In this document: positions 60,771 through 64,000 of the stretch, piece after piece
How positions within the stretch are numbered: the first letter of the stretch is position 1
Layout: every line of letters starts with the position of its first letter
NCBI GenBank assembly: GCA_965153355.1
Contig: OZ231126.1
Coordinates: forward strand, 66,650,001 to 66,714,000
Origin: Flaccisagitta enflata
Lineage: Eukaryota; Chaetognatha; Sagittoidea; Aphragmophora
Length of the DNA stretch: 64,000 nt
Direction of reading: 5' to 3'
Position numbers and translations under genes: made by a program
Notes under the pieces: generated by a model
What the model saw: only the letters and a program-made list of their open reading frames with translations
What the model was told of the DNA's origin: nothing
The model's database searches: none

Positions 60771-61586
60771 CTCAGGACCCTAATGGGCACTTTTATGACT
60801 AAAATGAAGAAACCAAAAACGCCAAACCTAATCTTTAGACTTTATGTTTAATATTGACCAGCCATAGGATGGTACAATGACCGGAAGTAGGTGCCCACTA
60901 TGTAATTGCCCAGACTGAGATGGCCAAAATAGTAAATATATAGCCGATATATTTTTTCAAATTGGTAAAACATCTGCAAAAATGAAAACCAATCCCTGGT
61001 AGGCCAGCACATGAGGGTAAGAATCACCAAAAAAAAAATCACTTTAGGTCCCTGGTGATCATGAGTTAAAAAAAAAAATAAAATCATTTTTTTGCTCTTC
61101 CCCCTCCCATAGGATCAACATTGGAAGTTACTTATTGATTTTTAAAAAACACATTTTGTAGTATTGACGAAAAACTAAGAAACATCTACATATAAAGAAA
61201 CCTGATTATGAAACGTTAGTCTCCTTTCCACATTTCAGTAATGATTAGGTCTAACTGTGCTAAGAAAAACGCTGAACCCTGTATTTTGAATAAATTTGGC
61301 CTTGCTGGGCCTGTTTAGAGCATCGTATCCCACCTCCAAACGGAAAAAATCAACCAATATTGTGATGGGTCCTTTCAATACAAATCATTTTCCTTCAATT
61401 CTTCAATTCTTACTTTATTTTTTTTCATTTTTGAATTATTACCATTTTGACCATCTCAACAGTCTGGGCAATTACATAGTGGGCACCTACTTCCGGTCAA
61501 GGTATCAAACATATAGTCTAAAGATTAGGTTTGGTGTTTTTTGGTTTCATCGTTTTGGGCATAAAAGTGCCCTCTGAGGTCCTGAG
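60771..61586. mobile_element. Foldback element of about 815 bp
   Basis: Left arm 60771-60935 and right arm about 61430-61586 are inverted. Shared stretches include ACCTAATCTTTAGACT and its complement, and GACCGGAAGTAGGTGCCCAC against GTGGGCACCTACTTCCGGTC. Outer ends CTCAGGACC and GGTCCTGAG. The middle is AT-rich and non-coding. Confidence 0.85.
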
Positions 61587-61639
61587 AAGGTTCGGCGAAC
61601 AGGGCAAACTTAAGGGTTATAATCAAAATCGTCTCTTAG

Positions 61640-62060
61640 AGGTACTATACAAATTTAAAAAAAAGACGCACCTTTTCATTTGCTGATAAAACTGACTTAA
61701 AAAGGGTTAAAAAACTTTTTTAGACAAACTGATTTTAAAGATTTTCAAATTATCTCTCATTCTAGACCAATCCCAGATCTGTATCTTTAACGGTTTAGGA
61801 GCTGGAGCTCTCTAAAGTGAGATACCATTTTGCTAAATTGCATCTTTATCAAAAAAACTGCAAAAACAAATTTGGCAACATTTTTACTCAAACTAATGCC
61901 ATTTCCAAACGAAAAAAGATAGAGATACCAGATTGGCGCCAAATGAAAGAGTTTTTCAAGGGCTTCAAAATGGTCTAAGATTTTAATTAGTTTTGTTGAT
62001 TTTCAATGGCGCAATCAACCCTTTAAAAGTGCGTCTTTTTTTTTAATTCATATAGTATCT
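61640..62060. mobile_element. Family E element, copy E2 (inverted relative to E1)
   Basis: Ends AGGTACTATACAAATTTAAA, GACGCACC and GTGCGTC, T-run, AATTCATATAGTATCT. The interior ATTCTAGACCAATCCCAGAT, CTGTATCTTTAACGGTTTAG is the reverse complement of a stretch in E1. Confidence 0.8.
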
Positions 62061-62528
62061 TAAATCAAGCCCCGAGATCTTGCCTTTTATTGTTGTCGCC
62101 TAGTCGGTGTAGCTAAATACTGATGTTTGTAACTTCCCAACTGTATGCCCACTGACTAATACGCAACATTGGTAGTCGTTATTTGGGCAGCGTTTTAGCA
62201 AGTATTAGCGTGAAGAATCAAATAAATAACATGTACAGGAAGCATGACATGTAGGCCTTTGTTATGGATGAGTCTTTGTAAAACGCTTAGTTCAATAAAC
62301 AGGCTTCAATATTTATTTTACGATGAAATGAGACCGTATACATCTAAAAAAAACAACCCGTCAGAAAAAAGCTAATTTGCTCCTGTAATGTTTTGCCCTT
62401 TTCAGTTTCTACTTTGAAAAAGGAGAGTTGAAAATCTTCTAAGGATAATTTGCGGGAATACTAGTGCACTTCCCGGGCCAATGAGATCCTTACGATTGGT
62501 GAGCAATAAGATTAAAACCGCGCAGCAC
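62061..62528. other. No feature recognised
   Basis: AT-rich sequence without coding or repeat evidence. Confidence 0.4.
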
Positions 62529-62541
62529 TTACTGGGCACTA

Positions 62542-63378
<837 letters not shown>

Positions 63379-63391
63379 TTACTGGGCACTA

Positions 63392-63614
63392 CTTGTCCTT
63401 CCCCCATGAATATACGGGTCGTTTTTTCAGATGACAAAAGGTTTTAAAGCGTGATTTTGCCCCCCCCCCCGCCACCGAAAAAAGGGAAACAAAAGAGGGA
63501 AAAGACGTTGCCTGAAACCAACGGAGACACGGAGAAAGATAAGCCAACTGTCTGCTTGGACAAACCCACCGTCCTTCATTGTGAAAAATTAATAGACAGG
63601 CGGCAAGACGAAGT

Positions 63615-63620
<6 letters not shown>
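63392..63620. other. No feature recognised
   Basis: Contains a C-run at about 63461; otherwise unremarkable. Confidence 0.4.

Positions 63621-63671
<51 letters not shown>
63621..63671. repeat. (GA)n microsatellite
   Basis: About 50 bp. Confidence 0.95.
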
Positions 63672-63673
<2 letters not shown>

Positions 63674-63736
63674 CGCAATAAAAATGCTTTAATTTCCCAA
63701 ATGAGTGTATAGGGCAGAATTCGTGAGTGCCAGCCG

Positions 63737-64000
<264 letters not shown>

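Overview
This is eukaryotic, almost certainly invertebrate animal DNA. The evidence is a spliced chymotrypsin-family (S1) serine protease gene with GT-AG introns in matching phases, two LINE-type reverse transcriptase remnants, many short inverted-repeat transposons, and an exceptional load of simple-sequence repeats (by rough addition about 15% of the window). SSR-loaded genomes of this kind are known in some crustaceans, but the sequence does not identify the species.

Layout. 1-3560: AT-rich, a 127-bp triplication and a possible solo LTR. 3851-9349 (+): the only well-supported host gene, seven exons. Exon 1 is the C-terminal part of one S1 domain. It joins, in phase, an exon carrying a chymotrypsin-type Cys1 linker and then a complete second S1 domain with His, Asp and Ser intact. 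The 5' part of the gene lies outside the window or is not recognisable. Most of its introns hold a different microsatellite or a transposon, and a 428-bp MITE sits 33 bp after the stop codon. 9.8-64 kb: no further host gene is supported. This stretch is a mosaic of interspersed repeats, minisatellites and SSR tracts, plus a 5'-truncated LINE at 11.84-13.53 kb and a LINE 3' fragment at 24.2 kb.

The most striking content is a set of repeat families defined by comparing copies within the window. Family A (about ten copies) has inverted end modules built round the hairpin CGGCCCCGAAGGGGCCG, a one-sided GTCAGCGGTACCCG extension, and a minisatellite core that differs from copy to copy. Family B (about a dozen copies) ends in the palindrome AGTCGCGTGCACGCGACT and carries an ACGG-type microsatellite; it resembles Helentron-associated elements. 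Family C is a MITE of about 230 bp. Family F is a 755-bp TA-duplicating mariner-like MITE whose empty site is visible in a neighbouring repeat. Families D, E, G and H are each present twice. There are also several long foldback palindromes. Families B, G and H carry microsatellites inside the mobile unit, which suggests one route by which this genome became so rich in SSRs. All family letters are labels made for this window only.
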